64,000 bases of DNA from Billgrantia aerodenitrificans (GTDB taxonomy: Bacteria > Pseudomonadota > Gammaproteobacteria > Pseudomonadales > Halomonadaceae), in assembly GCF_021404405.1 (NCBI RefSeq), contig NZ_JABFTV010000005.1:248001-312000 (forward strand). The letters are read 5' to 3'. The translations under genes were made by a program, and so were the position numbers. Positions 36,765 through 47,565 of this stretch are shown here, piece by piece. Below the pieces are notes generated by a model. The model had not been told where the DNA came from and did not search any database. It was given only the letters and a program-made list of their open reading frames with translations. Position 1 is the first letter of the stretch; each line of letters opens with the position of its first letter.

Positions 36765-36793
36765 AAGGCCACCGCATTTGCTGCGGTGGCCTT
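36765..36793. terminator. Bidirectional terminator between the YjbH-like gene and gcvT
   Basis: A perfect 12-base stem (AAGGCCACCGCA, 36765-36776 with 36782-36793) with a 5-base loop lies between convergent genes. Confidence 0.75.
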
Positions 36794-36827
36794 GATGAAG
36801 ATAACGGTATAAATGTAGATGAGTGCG

Positions 36828-37940
36828 TTAGCCGCGGTGATAGCCCGGTGCCACGAAGGGCATCTTGCTCACCACCATCGGCAAGCGCTTGCCACGCACC
36901 TCGGCATGCACGGTGGTACCGATCTCGGCATACTCGATGTCGACGTAACCCATGGCCACCGGCCTGCCCACGCTGGGGCCGAAGCCTCCCGAGGTCACCC
37001 TGCCGATATGACGGCCGTCCTCGCCGTAAAGCTCGGCTCCCTCACGTACCGGAGCGCGCCCTTCGCCCAGCAGCCCGACACGCTTGCGGCGATGATCCTT
37101 GGCATCAACCTGGTGCAGGATCACGTCCGCCCCCGGGAATCCGGCGGACCTTTCCCCCCCATGACGACGCGGCTTGCCGATGGCCCAGATGAGCCCCGCT
37201 TCCACGGGCGTGGTCTCGGTGTCGATGTCATGGCCATAGAGACACAGTCCAGCCTCGAGACGCAGCGAATCGCGTGCTCCCAGGCCGATCGCCTCGACCT
37301 CATCCTCGGCCAGCAACCTGCGAGCCAGGGCCTCCGCCTCCTTGGCGGGAATCGAAATCTCGAAGCCATCCTCACCGGTGTAACCGCTGCGGCTGATCCA
37401 CACTGGCACGCCCATCATCTCGAAACGGCCGTGCTGCATGAACACCAGCTCACAGGCCTGCGGACAGTGACGCCGCATGACGTCCGCCGCCTTGGGCCCC
37501 TGCAGGGCCAACAATGCGCGATCGAGTACCTCGACGCGGTGCTCGTCGTCGAGCCCCATGTCGAGCAGCGCAATGTCCTGATCCTTGCACGCGGCATTGA
37601 CCACCAGGTAGAGGTGGTCGCCCGGATTGGCCACCATCAGATCATCCAGGATTCCGCCCGCCTGAGCGGTGAAAAGCGCATAGCGCTGCATGCCCTGGGG
37701 CAGCCCGACGATATCGGCACAGACCAGCGTTTCCAGGGCCTCGGCTGGGCTGGGACCATGCAGAAGAAGCTGTCCCATATGGGAGACATCGAACAGCCCG
37801 CAGGCATTGCGAGTGTGCTCATGCTCCTTCTTCACACCGAGCGGAAACTGCACCGGCATCTCGTAGCCGGCAAAGGGCACCATCTTGCCGCCCAGTTCGA
37901 GATGCAGGTCGTACAACGGTGTGCGCTTGAGATCGCTCAT
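36828..37940 (-). CDS. gcvT: Glycine cleavage system T protein (aminomethyltransferase)
   Basis: The 370-residue folate-dependent T protein takes the aminomethyl group from lipoyl-H protein and makes methylene-tetrahydrofolate and ammonia. Family motifs are present: FAGYEMPVQF, GLFDVSHMGQ, SRSGYTGEDGFEI and GLGARDSLRLEAGLCLYG. The start is ATG 37940 with AGGA upstream, and the frame's earlier Met is unlikely. The gene is on the strand opposite gcvH and gcvP and is separated from them by a transporter gene, an unusual split. Confidence 0.96.
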   Translation of the reverse strand: MSDLKRTPLYDLHLELGGKMVPFAGYEMPVQFPLGVKKEHEHTRNACGLFDVSHMGQLLLHGPSPAEALETLVCADIVGLPQGMQRYALFTAQAGGILDDLMVANPGDHLYLVVNAACKDQDIALLDMGLDDEHRVEVLDRALLALQGPKAADVMRRHCPQACELVFMQHGRFEMMGVPVWISRSGYTGEDGFEISIPAKEAEALARRLLAEDEVEAIGLGARDSLRLEAGLCLYGHDIDTETTPVEAGLIWAIGKPRRHGGERSAGFPGADVILHQVDAKDHRRKRVGLLGEGRAPVREGAELYGEDGRHIGRVTSGGFGPSVGRPVAMGYVDIEYAEIGTTVHAEVRGKRLPMVVSKMPFVAPGYHRG

Positions 37941-37984
37941 GAGGTTTCCTCGTGACATTGGGATGACAGGGCTGGCCAGGCGGA

Positions 37985-38008
37985 ACGAGGCGCCAGGCAG
38001 CGCCTCGT
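37985..38008 (-). terminator. Hairpin between the symporter gene and gcvT
   Basis: A 9-base stem (ACGAGGCGC, 37985-37993 with 38000-38008) lies just after the symporter stop. There is no T-run, so it may only reduce read-through into gcvT or stabilise RNA. Confidence 0.45.
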
Positions 38009-38022
38009 CGACCGCAGGTCCA

Positions 38023-39429
38023 TCACGCCTTGTCGTGATCGTGATCCTCGCCCGGCAACACCTCCTTGCCGTCGAAGTAATCGCGGGTGACCTTGAACAC
38101 CACCGGTGACAACAAGGCCAGAGCGATCAGGTTGGGAATGGCCATCAGGGCGTTGAAGGTGTCCGCCATGAGCCAGATGAAGCCGAGCTGTGCCATGGCC
38201 CCCAGCGGGATGGCCAGCACGAACAGCACGCGATAGAGCATGATCGAGCGGGTGCCGAACAGGAACTGGAAGCACTTCTCACCGTAGAACGACCAGCCCA
38301 GAATCGTGGTGAAGGCGAACACCGCCAGCGCCAGCGAGACGATCTGATTGCCCCAGCCGGGCAGTGCCGCATCGAAGGAGAGCGCCGTCAGCGAAGCCCC
38401 CGCTTCACCCTCGATCCACACCGTGGAGGTCAGGATCACCAGCGCGGTGATGGTACAGACGATGATGGTATCGATGAATGTGCCGAGCATGGCAATCATG
38501 CCCTGCCGAACCGGGTTGCGGGTCTTGGCCGCCGCGTGGGCGATCGGCGCGCTGCCCAGGCCCGCCTCGTTGGAGAAGATACCGCGTGCCACCCCGAAGC
38601 GAATGGCGGCCATCACCGCTGCCCCGGCGAAACCACCCACCGCCGCATGCGGGTTGAAGGCGTAATAAAAGATCATGCTGAAGGCTTCGCCCAGTTGGCC
38701 GGCATTGACCACCAGCACCACCAGACCGGCCGCGACATAGGCGATACCCATGAACGGCACCAGCTTGCCGGCCACCTTGGCGATACGCTTGATGCCCCCG
38801 AGAATCACGGCACCCGCCAGCACCATGATGACCACGCCGGTCAGCCAGTGCGGAATACCGAAGGTGGAGTCGAGCGCGTCTGCAACCGAGTTGGACTGTA
38901 CGGTGTTGCCGATACCGAAGGCCGCCACTGCGCCGAAGAAGGCGAAGGCGCCACCCAGCCACAGCCACTTCTTGCCCAGGCCGTTCTTGATGTAAAACAT
39001 CGGCCCGCCGACGTGGTAGCCGGTGCTATCGGTCTCACGATAGCGCACGGCAAGCACGGCTTCGGCAAACTTGGTCGCCATGCCTACCAGCGCCGTGATC
39101 CACATCCAGAACACCGCGCCTGGGCCGCCAAGAGCAATGGCCGTCGCCACACCGGCAATGTTACCGGTGCCGATAGTGGCGGAGAGTGCCGTCATCAGCG
39201 CGTTGAAGGGCGAGATCTCCCCCTCGGCTTCCGCCTTCTTGACCTCACCCGGTGCCGGCTTGGCCTCACGTCCCTGCCACATCAGCTTGAAGCCGGTGCC
39301 CAACTTGCGGATGGGCATCAGTTTCAATCCGAGCTGCAGGTAGAGGCCCACCCCCAGCAGCAGTATCAGCATCAACGGTCCCCAGACCACGCCGTTGATG
39401 GCCTCGAATATGGCTGTCAATGTTTCCAC
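38023..39429 (-). CDS. Sodium:alanine/glycine symporter (AGCS family)
   Basis: A 468-residue inner-membrane transporter with about eleven hydrophobic segments. AGCS signatures are clear: [32 protein letters not shown], and [19 protein letters not shown]. The family moves alanine or glycine in with sodium. It sits between gcvT and gcvH, so glycine uptake for the glycine cleavage system is a fair guess. The C-terminal tail is rich in Asp and His (GEDHDHDKA). A hairpin follows the stop. Confidence 0.9.
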   Translation of the reverse strand: METLTAIFEAINGVVWGPLMLILLLGVGLYLQLGLKLMPIRKLGTGFKLMWQGREAKPAPGEVKKAEAEGEISPFNALMTALSATIGTGNIAGVATAIALGGPGAVFWMWITALVGMATKFAEAVLAVRYRETDSTGYHVGGPMFYIKNGLGKKWLWLGGAFAFFGAVAAFGIGNTVQSNSVADALDSTFGIPHWLTGVVIMVLAGAVILGGIKRIAKVAGKLVPFMGIAYVAAGLVVLVVNAGQLGEAFSMIFYYAFNPHAAVGGFAGAAVMAAIRFGVARGIFSNEAGLGSAPIAHAAAKTRNPVRQGMIAMLGTFIDTIIVCTITALVILTSTVWIEGEAGASLTALSFDAALPGWGNQIVSLALAVFAFTTILGWSFYGEKCFQFLFGTRSIMLYRVLFVLAIPLGAMAQLGFIWLMADTFNALMAIPNLIALALLSPVVFKVTRDYFDGKEVLPGEDHDHDKA

Positions 39430-39915
39430 GAACGCTTCCCTCTGTTGTATGGAGTGTTATAAGGCATCCCACCGTCTTCAGGGCGTTTCCCCGAAGGATC
39501 CTGTAGTGAGACGGCGTACCATAGCGGAAATCGCCAGGAATGCACCAGCTCGCCGAAATGGCTGCTACAGCCTGGCCGTCAACGCTTGCTGGATACTAGA
39601 TTAACGCTTGTTTCGTATCGGAAACAACGATAGGACACGATCCGCCACTACGGTGTACCTCACTGCCATTGCCGCCACTCGACAAACGCCAGCTATAGCG
39701 TAGTGAGCCACGCCGCCGCTGTCGAACGGCGCCACGGCCTGGCTGCATGCCCGTATCGTCACGGCGGGACTGGACGTTCACGGCTGCAGGCGCCACGCTA
39801 ACCATGCACGATGCCCTGACAGCGGCGTCGAGCGGCATCTTGAGACTCGCAAAATGCCGACAATGGCGTTAGCATTCACCCAGCCAGAAAACCTTTTTCT
39901 TATAGGAAAATCATC
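39430..39915. other. Divergent regulatory region between the symporter gene and gcvH
   Basis: A 486-base gap with no convincing gene. The conserved cores of a glycine riboswitch were looked for and not seen on either strand. It contains a palindrome with 7-base arms at 39608-39627 and a ribosome binding site (AGGAAAA) just before gcvH. Confidence 0.6.
39608..39627. promoter_or_regulatory. Perfect inverted repeat, candidate operator
   Basis: TTGTTTC and GAAACAA are separated by GTATCG, giving a 20-base dyad in the symporter-gcvH gap. A dimeric regulator could bind here; which one is unknown. It does not match the GcsR site known from Pseudomonas. Confidence 0.4.
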
Positions 39916-40308
39916 ATGAGCTCTATTCCTGCCAACCTGCGCTACAACGACAGCCACGAATGGGTGCTGGACAATGGCGACGGCACCGTCACCATCGGCA
40001 TCACCGATCACGCTCAGGAAGCCTTGGGCGACGTGGTGTTCGTGGAACTGCCCGAGGTTGGGCGCACTCTGGAAAAGGGTGAAGAGTTCGGCGTGATCGA
40101 ATCGGTCAAGGCCGCTTCGGATCTCTATGCCCCGCTCGCCGGTGAGGTCGTCGCAGTCAACGAGGCTCTCGAAGATGCTCCCGAGACCGTCAACGAAGCC
40201 CCCTATGAAGGTGGCTGGATCATGAAGGTTCGCGTCGAGGATGCGGCAGCCGTGGAAGCCCTGCTCGACGCCGAGGGCTACCAGGCCGTGGTCGACAGCG
40301 ACGCCTGA
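39916..40308 (+). CDS. gcvH: Glycine cleavage system H protein
   Basis: The 130-residue lipoyl carrier protein shuttles the aminomethyl group between P, T and L proteins. The lipoylated lysine is Lys65 in [10 protein letters not shown]. The whole chain is acidic, as usual for halophile H proteins. The ATG at 39916 has AGGAAAA about 8 bases upstream. gcvP begins 80 bases downstream on the same strand. Confidence 0.97.
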   Translation: MSSIPANLRYNDSHEWVLDNGDGTVTIGITDHAQEALGDVVFVELPEVGRTLEKGEEFGVIESVKAASDLYAPLAGEVVAVNEALEDAPETVNEAPYEGGWIMKVRVEDAAAVEALLDAEGYQAVVDSDA

Positions 40309-40388
40309 TAGCAACGCACCGATGCCGCCCGGCCCTGCGGCCGGGTTTTCCAGCGCCTGCACTTCCATTTCAACGCACGGGTTTTTCC

Positions 40389-43283
<2,895 letters not shown>

Positions 43284-43301
43284 TTCGCGAGACTGCGACC
43301 A

Positions 43302-43347
43302 GCAACGCAAACGGCCCGCCGAACGATCGGCGGGCCGTTTGCGTTGC
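43302..43347. terminator. Very stable bidirectional terminator after gcvP
   Basis: A perfect 21-base stem (43302-43322 with 43327-43347) with a 4-base loop ACGA lies between the convergent gcvP and LysR genes. Confidence 0.85.
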
Positions 43348-43376
43348 GCTTAGCGAAAGCCGCTCACAGAACGCGG

Positions 43377-44291
43377 CTACGGCAGCGAGGCGATATCCCC
43401 GTGACCGAAGCGCTCGCGCATGCGCTGCTCGCGGAACCCTTCGAGCAGACGCGCATAGCGACGGGGAATCTTGGTTCCGGTGCGGCTGACCAGATGCAGG
43501 GTCTCGTGCTCGATGACCGGTAGATCGAGCTCCTTGACCTGGCGCTGCCAGGGCGAGGTTTCCAGCACCAGCCGCGAGACCACGGTGAAGCCGAGGCCGC
43601 GCGCCACGGCGTCGAGCACCATGCCCACCTCGTTGGTGAAGCCCTGGCGGCGAAACTGGCTCATGGTGCGAAATTCGTCGGGGAAATTGCTGCGCAGCAG
43701 CGCGCCGGCGTGATTGACCCCGTCGGAGTAGTTGATGAAGCCGATGCCCATCAGCTCGGTGAGCGAGGTGCCGGCGAAGTCCGCCGGCACGACCAGGCAC
43801 AGCGGCTCCTGATGCCACAGACTGCAGTTCAGCTCCGGATGGCGGATCGGCTCGGTGACAATGCCCAGATCGTGACGCCCGGCCAACACGTCGGAAACGA
43901 TCTCGTGGCTGAAGGCGAAGCTGTAGCTGACCGTCAGCCCCGGCGACATCTGCTGCTGACCGAGAATGTAGGGATAGAACATCAGCCCCACGCTGCCCGG
44001 CGAGGCGATACGGCACTCACCGGTATCCAGCGCGTCGTCGTCCAGTGAATGACGAAACTGCTCGTGTTCGGCAAACAGCCGCAGCCCGTAGTCGTAGGCC
44101 CTGCGCCCGGCCTCGGTGAGAGTGAAGCGCCGGCCCTGCCGCTCCAGCAAGGGCTTGTCGAGGTACTGCTCCAGCTTGCGCACATGCTGGCTGACCCCGG
44201 GCTGGGTCATCTCGAGATGCCGCGCAGTACGCGTGAAGCTGCCTGTCTCGACCAGGGTGATGAAGGTGCGAAAGTACTGTGCGTTGAACAT
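43377..44291 (-). CDS. LysR-family transcriptional regulator
   Basis: A 304-residue LysR-type regulator with N-terminal helix-turn-helix (FRTFITLVETGSFTRTARHL, then TQPGVSQHVRKLEQ) and a substrate-binding domain. It is convergent with gcvP and divergent from ppnN, with a 148-base gap to the latter. That gap may hold its operator, but no clear palindrome was seen. Its target is unknown; neither neighbour is a typical LysR target. Confidence 0.87.
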   Translation of the reverse strand: MFNAQYFRTFITLVETGSFTRTARHLEMTQPGVSQHVRKLEQYLDKPLLERQGRRFTLTEAGRRAYDYGLRLFAEHEQFRHSLDDDALDTGECRIASPGSVGLMFYPYILGQQQMSPGLTVSYSFAFSHEIVSDVLAGRHDLGIVTEPIRHPELNCSLWHQEPLCLVVPADFAGTSLTELMGIGFINYSDGVNHAGALLRSNFPDEFRTMSQFRRQGFTNEVGMVLDAVARGLGFTVVSRLVLETSPWQRQVKELDLPVIEHETLHLVSRTGTKIPRRYARLLEGFREQRMRERFGHGDIASLP

Positions 44292-44439
44292 GGCGATCGC
44301 TTGCAGGGACCAAGGCCGGAAACTCTCATCCTACCACCCCTGGCCCAACCACGCAGCGCTGCGCCGCTGAGGGCAGCGTGATAGCATCGAATGACGACTC
44401 GATGACAGGCACGTAAGCCGACACCACAAGGATCGTTTC

Positions 44440-45804
44440 ATGCCAGACACCATCTCCACCATCGTTTCACCGCTGCGCAGCCTGGAAGTGCTCTCACAGC
44501 ATGAGGTCAACCGCCTGCGCGACACCTCCAAGGCCGGTTTGCACGATCTGCTGCGGCGCTGCTCGCTTGCCGTACTCAGCTCCGGCAGCATGACCGACGA
44601 CAGCCTGGTGCTGATGGAGACCTATCACGACTTCGACATCGAAGTGATCCAGCAGGACCGCGGCATACGCCTGAAGCTGACCAATGCCCCCGCCCAGGCC
44701 TTCGTCGACGGCAAGATGATTCGCGGCATACGCGAGCACCTCTCCTCGGTGCTGCGCGACATCGTCTACGTCTACAACGAGATCCAGCAGCATCGCCGTT
44801 TCGACCTCACCACCGGCGAAGGAACCACCAACGCGGTGTTCCATATCCTGCGCAAGGCCGGCACGCTCAAGCCAGGACGCGACCCCGGCATCGTGGTGTG
44901 CTGGGGCGGCCACTCCATCACCCGCGAGGAGTACGAGTACACCAAGGACGTGGGCTACCACCTTGGCCTGCGCGAACTAGACATCTGTACCGGCTGCGGC
45001 CCCGGCGCCATGAAGGGTCCGATGAAGGGCGCCAACCTGGCCCACGCCAAGCAGCGCATACTCGACGGCCGCTATCTGGGTATCTCCGAACCCGGCATCA
45101 TCGCCGCGGAGGCACCCAACCCGCTGGTCAACGAGCTGGTGGTGATGCCCGACATCGAGAAGCGTCTGGAGGCCTTCGTACGCCTGGGCCACGGCATCGT
45201 GGTCTTTCCCGGCGGCGTGGGCACGGCGGAAGAGATCCTCTACCTGCTGGGCATCCTGCTCCATCCCGACAATGCCGACATGGCCCTGCCGGTCATCTTC
45301 ACCGGCCCGGCCAACTCCGCCGACTATTTCCAGCGTATCGACGAGTTTCTCGTCTATACCCTGGGTGAGGCGGCGCGCAGCAAATACCGCATCATCGTCG
45401 ATGACCCCGTCGAGGTCGCCCGCACCATGCGCAAGGGCATCGATAGCGTCACCGAGTTCCGCCGCGCCCATCAGGACGCCTTCCACTACAACTGGCGCCT
45501 CACCATCGCCCGGGACTTCCAGGAGACCTTCGAGCCCACTCACGCGGCGATGGCCGGCCTGGCACTGCACCGCAGTCAGCCTGTGCACGACCTGGCCGCC
45601 AATCTGCGCCGGGCCTTCTCGGGTATCGTGGCGGGTAACGTCAAGGAGCACGGCCTGCGCGCCATCGAGGCGCACGGTCCTTTCAAGTTGCATGCCGAAC
45701 CGGAGCTGATGCGCCGCCTGGACGAGTTGCTGGGCTCATTCGTCGCCCAGGGCCGCATGAAGCTGCCAGGCCAGGAGTACGTGCCCTGCTATCGGCTGGT
45801 ATGA
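44440..45804 (+). CDS. ppnN: Nucleotide 5'-monophosphate nucleosidase PpnN (YgdH)
   Basis: A 454-residue LOG-family protein that cleaves purine and pyrimidine nucleoside monophosphates to base and ribose-5-phosphate; in E. coli the activity is stimulated by (p)ppGpp. The core motif PGGVGTAEEILYLLGILLHP matches the LOG pattern PGGxGTxxE, with CTGCGPGAMKGPMKGA upstream. The N- and C-terminal domains that distinguish PpnN from short LOG proteins are both present, and the length equals the E. coli enzyme. It stands as a single gene, followed by a terminator hairpin. Confidence 0.94.
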   Translation: MPDTISTIVSPLRSLEVLSQHEVNRLRDTSKAGLHDLLRRCSLAVLSSGSMTDDSLVLMETYHDFDIEVIQQDRGIRLKLTNAPAQAFVDGKMIRGIREHLSSVLRDIVYVYNEIQQHRRFDLTTGEGTTNAVFHILRKAGTLKPGRDPGIVVCWGGHSITREEYEYTKDVGYHLGLRELDICTGCGPGAMKGPMKGANLAHAKQRILDGRYLGISEPGIIAAEAPNPLVNELVVMPDIEKRLEAFVRLGHGIVVFPGGVGTAEEILYLLGILLHPDNADMALPVIFTGPANSADYFQRIDEFLVYTLGEAARSKYRIIVDDPVEVARTMRKGIDSVTEFRRAHQDAFHYNWRLTIARDFQETFEPTHAAMAGLALHRSQPVHDLAANLRRAFSGIVAGNVKEHGLRAIEAHGPFKLHAEPELMRRLDELLGSFVAQGRMKLPGQEYVPCYRLV

Positions 45805-45847
45805 CAGCGGGCCGGCATGAATAGAAGTGATCGAGTAGAGAAAGAAC

Positions 45848-45870
45848 GGCGGCGCCTGAAAGGCGCCGCC
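45848..45870 (+). terminator. Hairpin terminator after ppnN
   Basis: A 10-base GC-rich stem (GGCGGCGCCT, 45848-45857 with 45861-45870) with a 3-base loop lies between convergent genes. Confidence 0.65.
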
Positions 45871-45889
45871 TGCAGTTCAGTCTCGCGGC

Positions 45890-46264
45890 TCAGTCTCGAG
45901 GAACGGCTGGACGCCACCACAGCAATACCGCATGCAGCAGCAGCCCAAGCGTGGCGCCATGCGCGAGCAACAGCTGCCAGCTGATCCAGGCCGTGAACAG
46001 CGCATGCCACAGGCCCATCACTACCAACCCTGCCAGCAGCGCCAGTAGCAGCCGCTTGCCCAGCTGCGGCAGCCGGCGGCGTTGGTCCGCATCCAGCATG
46101 CGCCAGTTGAGGAAAGCCACCACCGCCACCACCGCCAGCGCTATCGAGATCAGCGACAGGCGATTGCCATAATCGCCGGCGATGAATCGCGGCACGGTAG
46201 CGAGCATCAGTATCAGCAAGCCCGCCAGCAGGCTCAGTCGTTCCGCAGTCGGCTCGGCATGCAT
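45890..46264 (-). CDS. Small membrane protein of unknown function
   Basis: A 124-residue protein with four predicted membrane helices (LSLLAGLLILMLATVP, LISIALAVVAVVAFLNW, LLLALLAGLVVMGLWHALF, LLLAHGATLGLLLHAVLLWW). I do not recognise the family. The start is ATG 46264, because the frame upstream runs antisense-free only through the flavodoxin gene. It begins 1 base after the flavodoxin stop, so the pair is probably an operon and the membrane protein may be a redox partner, though nothing in the sequence proves this. Confidence 0.65.
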   Translation of the reverse strand: MHAEPTAERLSLLAGLLILMLATVPRFIAGDYGNRLSLISIALAVVAVVAFLNWRMLDADQRRRLPQLGKRLLLALLAGLVVMGLWHALFTAWISWQLLLAHGATLGLLLHAVLLWWRPAVPRD

Positions 46265-46265
46265 C

Positions 46266-46724
46266 TCAAGCCACCTGCAGCTGTTGGTCTTCGATCCACT
46301 CCTCGACCCAGGGCAGCGCAGCATCGTCGGCCATGAAGGTCTCCATGGCATCGATCTCCAGCCGCTCCCCCAGCCGGGTGGCCCCAAGCCCTTCGAGCAT
46401 CTCATCAAGACGGCGCCCTGCTCCGCAGAAAGTATCACCGTAGGAGCTGTCGCCCATGGCGATCAAGCCGTAGCGCACGCCCACCAGCGACGGGCTTCGC
46501 TCATCGAGGGCGCGGGCAAAGGGTACGAAATTGCCCGGGAAATCGCCGCTGCCGGTCGTGGAGACGCAGAACAGCACCAGATCGGGCCGCTCTTCGATCA
46601 AGTCCTCGAGCGTGGGCTGCTCGAGAACCGCGGTCTCGTAGCCGGCATCCTTGAACAGCGGAGCGACCTGTTCGGCGACATCGAGGGCGCCGCCATACAT
46701 GGTTCCTACGAAAATCTTCAGCAT
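46266..46724 (-). CDS. Flavodoxin domain protein (MioC-like)
   Basis: A 152-residue FMN-binding flavodoxin. The phosphate-binding loop is degenerate but recognisable (FVGTMYGGALDVAEQVA), and the flavin loops STTGSGDFPGNFVPF and AMGDSSYGDTFCGAG are well conserved. It resembles MioC-type short flavodoxins that donate electrons to enzymes such as biotin synthase. The start could be ATG 46724 or ATG 46730; neither has a good ribosome binding site. It is divergent from the DUF2788 gene. Confidence 0.85.
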   Translation of the reverse strand: MLKIFVGTMYGGALDVAEQVAPLFKDAGYETAVLEQPTLEDLIEERPDLVLFCVSTTGSGDFPGNFVPFARALDERSPSLVGVRYGLIAMGDSSYGDTFCGAGRRLDEMLEGLGATRLGERLEIDAMETFMADDAALPWVEEWIEDQQLQVA

Positions 46725-46898
46725 TGGCATGTCGGAAATAGACCTGATTCGTTCAACCGATACGTTCGACACGAGTTTACCACGTGTCGGCGAGTTGGCG
46801 CCGAACGCCACCACCCGCCGTCACCAAGCGACAGGTTGTCGCAGGCGGCTCGAAAGCTGGCCAAGTATAATGTTCGGTCTCTGTTTCGAGGAGGCGAC

Positions 46899-47114
46899 AT
46901 GCTGGAGGCGCATACGTTCGAAGCCTGGGTCACCCCGCTGCTGATCGGCGGCCTGATCCTGTTCATGGGCTTCATCATCTGGGACCTGGCCAAGCAATCC
47001 CAGGCCGGTCGCTTCGGCACCCTCATGCTGTTCGTGGTGCTCGGCGCGGGCATGATGGGTTACATCTTCAAGGTGGTGATCACCTGGCTGATGGAGAGTG
47101 GCGGCGGGGTTTGA
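46899..47114 (+). CDS. DUF2788 small membrane protein
   Basis: A 71-residue protein with two membrane helices (WVTPLLIGGLILFMGFIIW and FGTLMLFVVLGAGMMGYIFKVVI) separated by a short basic loop, matching the DUF2788 family of gammaproteobacteria. The function is unknown. The ATG at 46899 follows GAGGAGG closely, and the gene ends before a strong terminator. Confidence 0.8.
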   Translation: MLEAHTFEAWVTPLLIGGLILFMGFIIWDLAKQSQAGRFGTLMLFVVLGAGMMGYIFKVVITWLMESGGGV

Positions 47115-47152
47115 GACTGACTGGGCATGTACCCAATAGCCGCAGTATCCAA

Positions 47153-47187
47153 TAGCAAGATGCCACCCGTGGGGTGGCATCTTGCTA
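47153..47187. terminator. Strong bidirectional terminator between the DUF2788 gene and ihfA
   Basis: A perfect 16-base stem (47153-47168 with 47172-47187) with a 3-base loop separates the convergent genes. Confidence 0.85.
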
Positions 47188-47197
47188 TGGCGTTTCA

Positions 47198-47503
47198 TCA
47201 GCTGGGCGCCGGGCCTTCGTAACGCTCGACCTGGCTCTTGAGCTTCTGGCCGGGTCGGAAGGTCACGACACGTCGCGCCGAAATGGGAATTTCCTCCCCC
47301 GTTTTCGGATTGCGCCCCGGGCGCTCACGCTTGTCGCGCAGATCGAAGTTACCGAACCCCGACAGCTTGACCTGCTCGTTCTCGCGCAGACAGGCCCGGA
47401 TCTCTTCGAAGAAAGCCTCTACCATGGCCTTGGCTTCACGCTTGGTCAGCCCCAACTCAGCATTGAGATGTTCGGCCAGTTCCGCCTTGGTCAACGCTCC
47501 CAT
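47198..47503 (-). CDS. ihfA: Integration host factor, alpha subunit
   Basis: A 101-residue DNA-bending protein of the HU/IHF family, acting as a heterodimer with IhfB. The N-terminus [19 protein letters not shown], the arm motif [24 protein letters not shown] with the intercalating proline, and the chain length are typical of IhfA. It lies directly downstream of pheT, the conserved pheST-ihfA order of gammaproteobacteria. Confidence 0.97.
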   Translation of the reverse strand: MGALTKAELAEHLNAELGLTKREAKAMVEAFFEEIRACLRENEQVKLSGFGNFDLRDKRERPGRNPKTGEEIPISARRVVTFRPGQKLKSQVERYEGPAPS

Positions 47504-47565
47504 GTCATCTCCTCAGAGTGGCGGTCCAGCCCGCCGCCGTCATGGCTCCCGGTTCGTTCGAGCAC

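Noticed and set aside
39596..39838. An 80-codon minus-strand frame in the gcv gap
   Set aside because: It has no ribosome binding site and no recognisable feature; it spans the dyad and the promoter region.
39430..39915. A glycine riboswitch upstream of gcvH
   Set aside because: The conserved aptamer cores were not found on either strand; only a dyad was seen.
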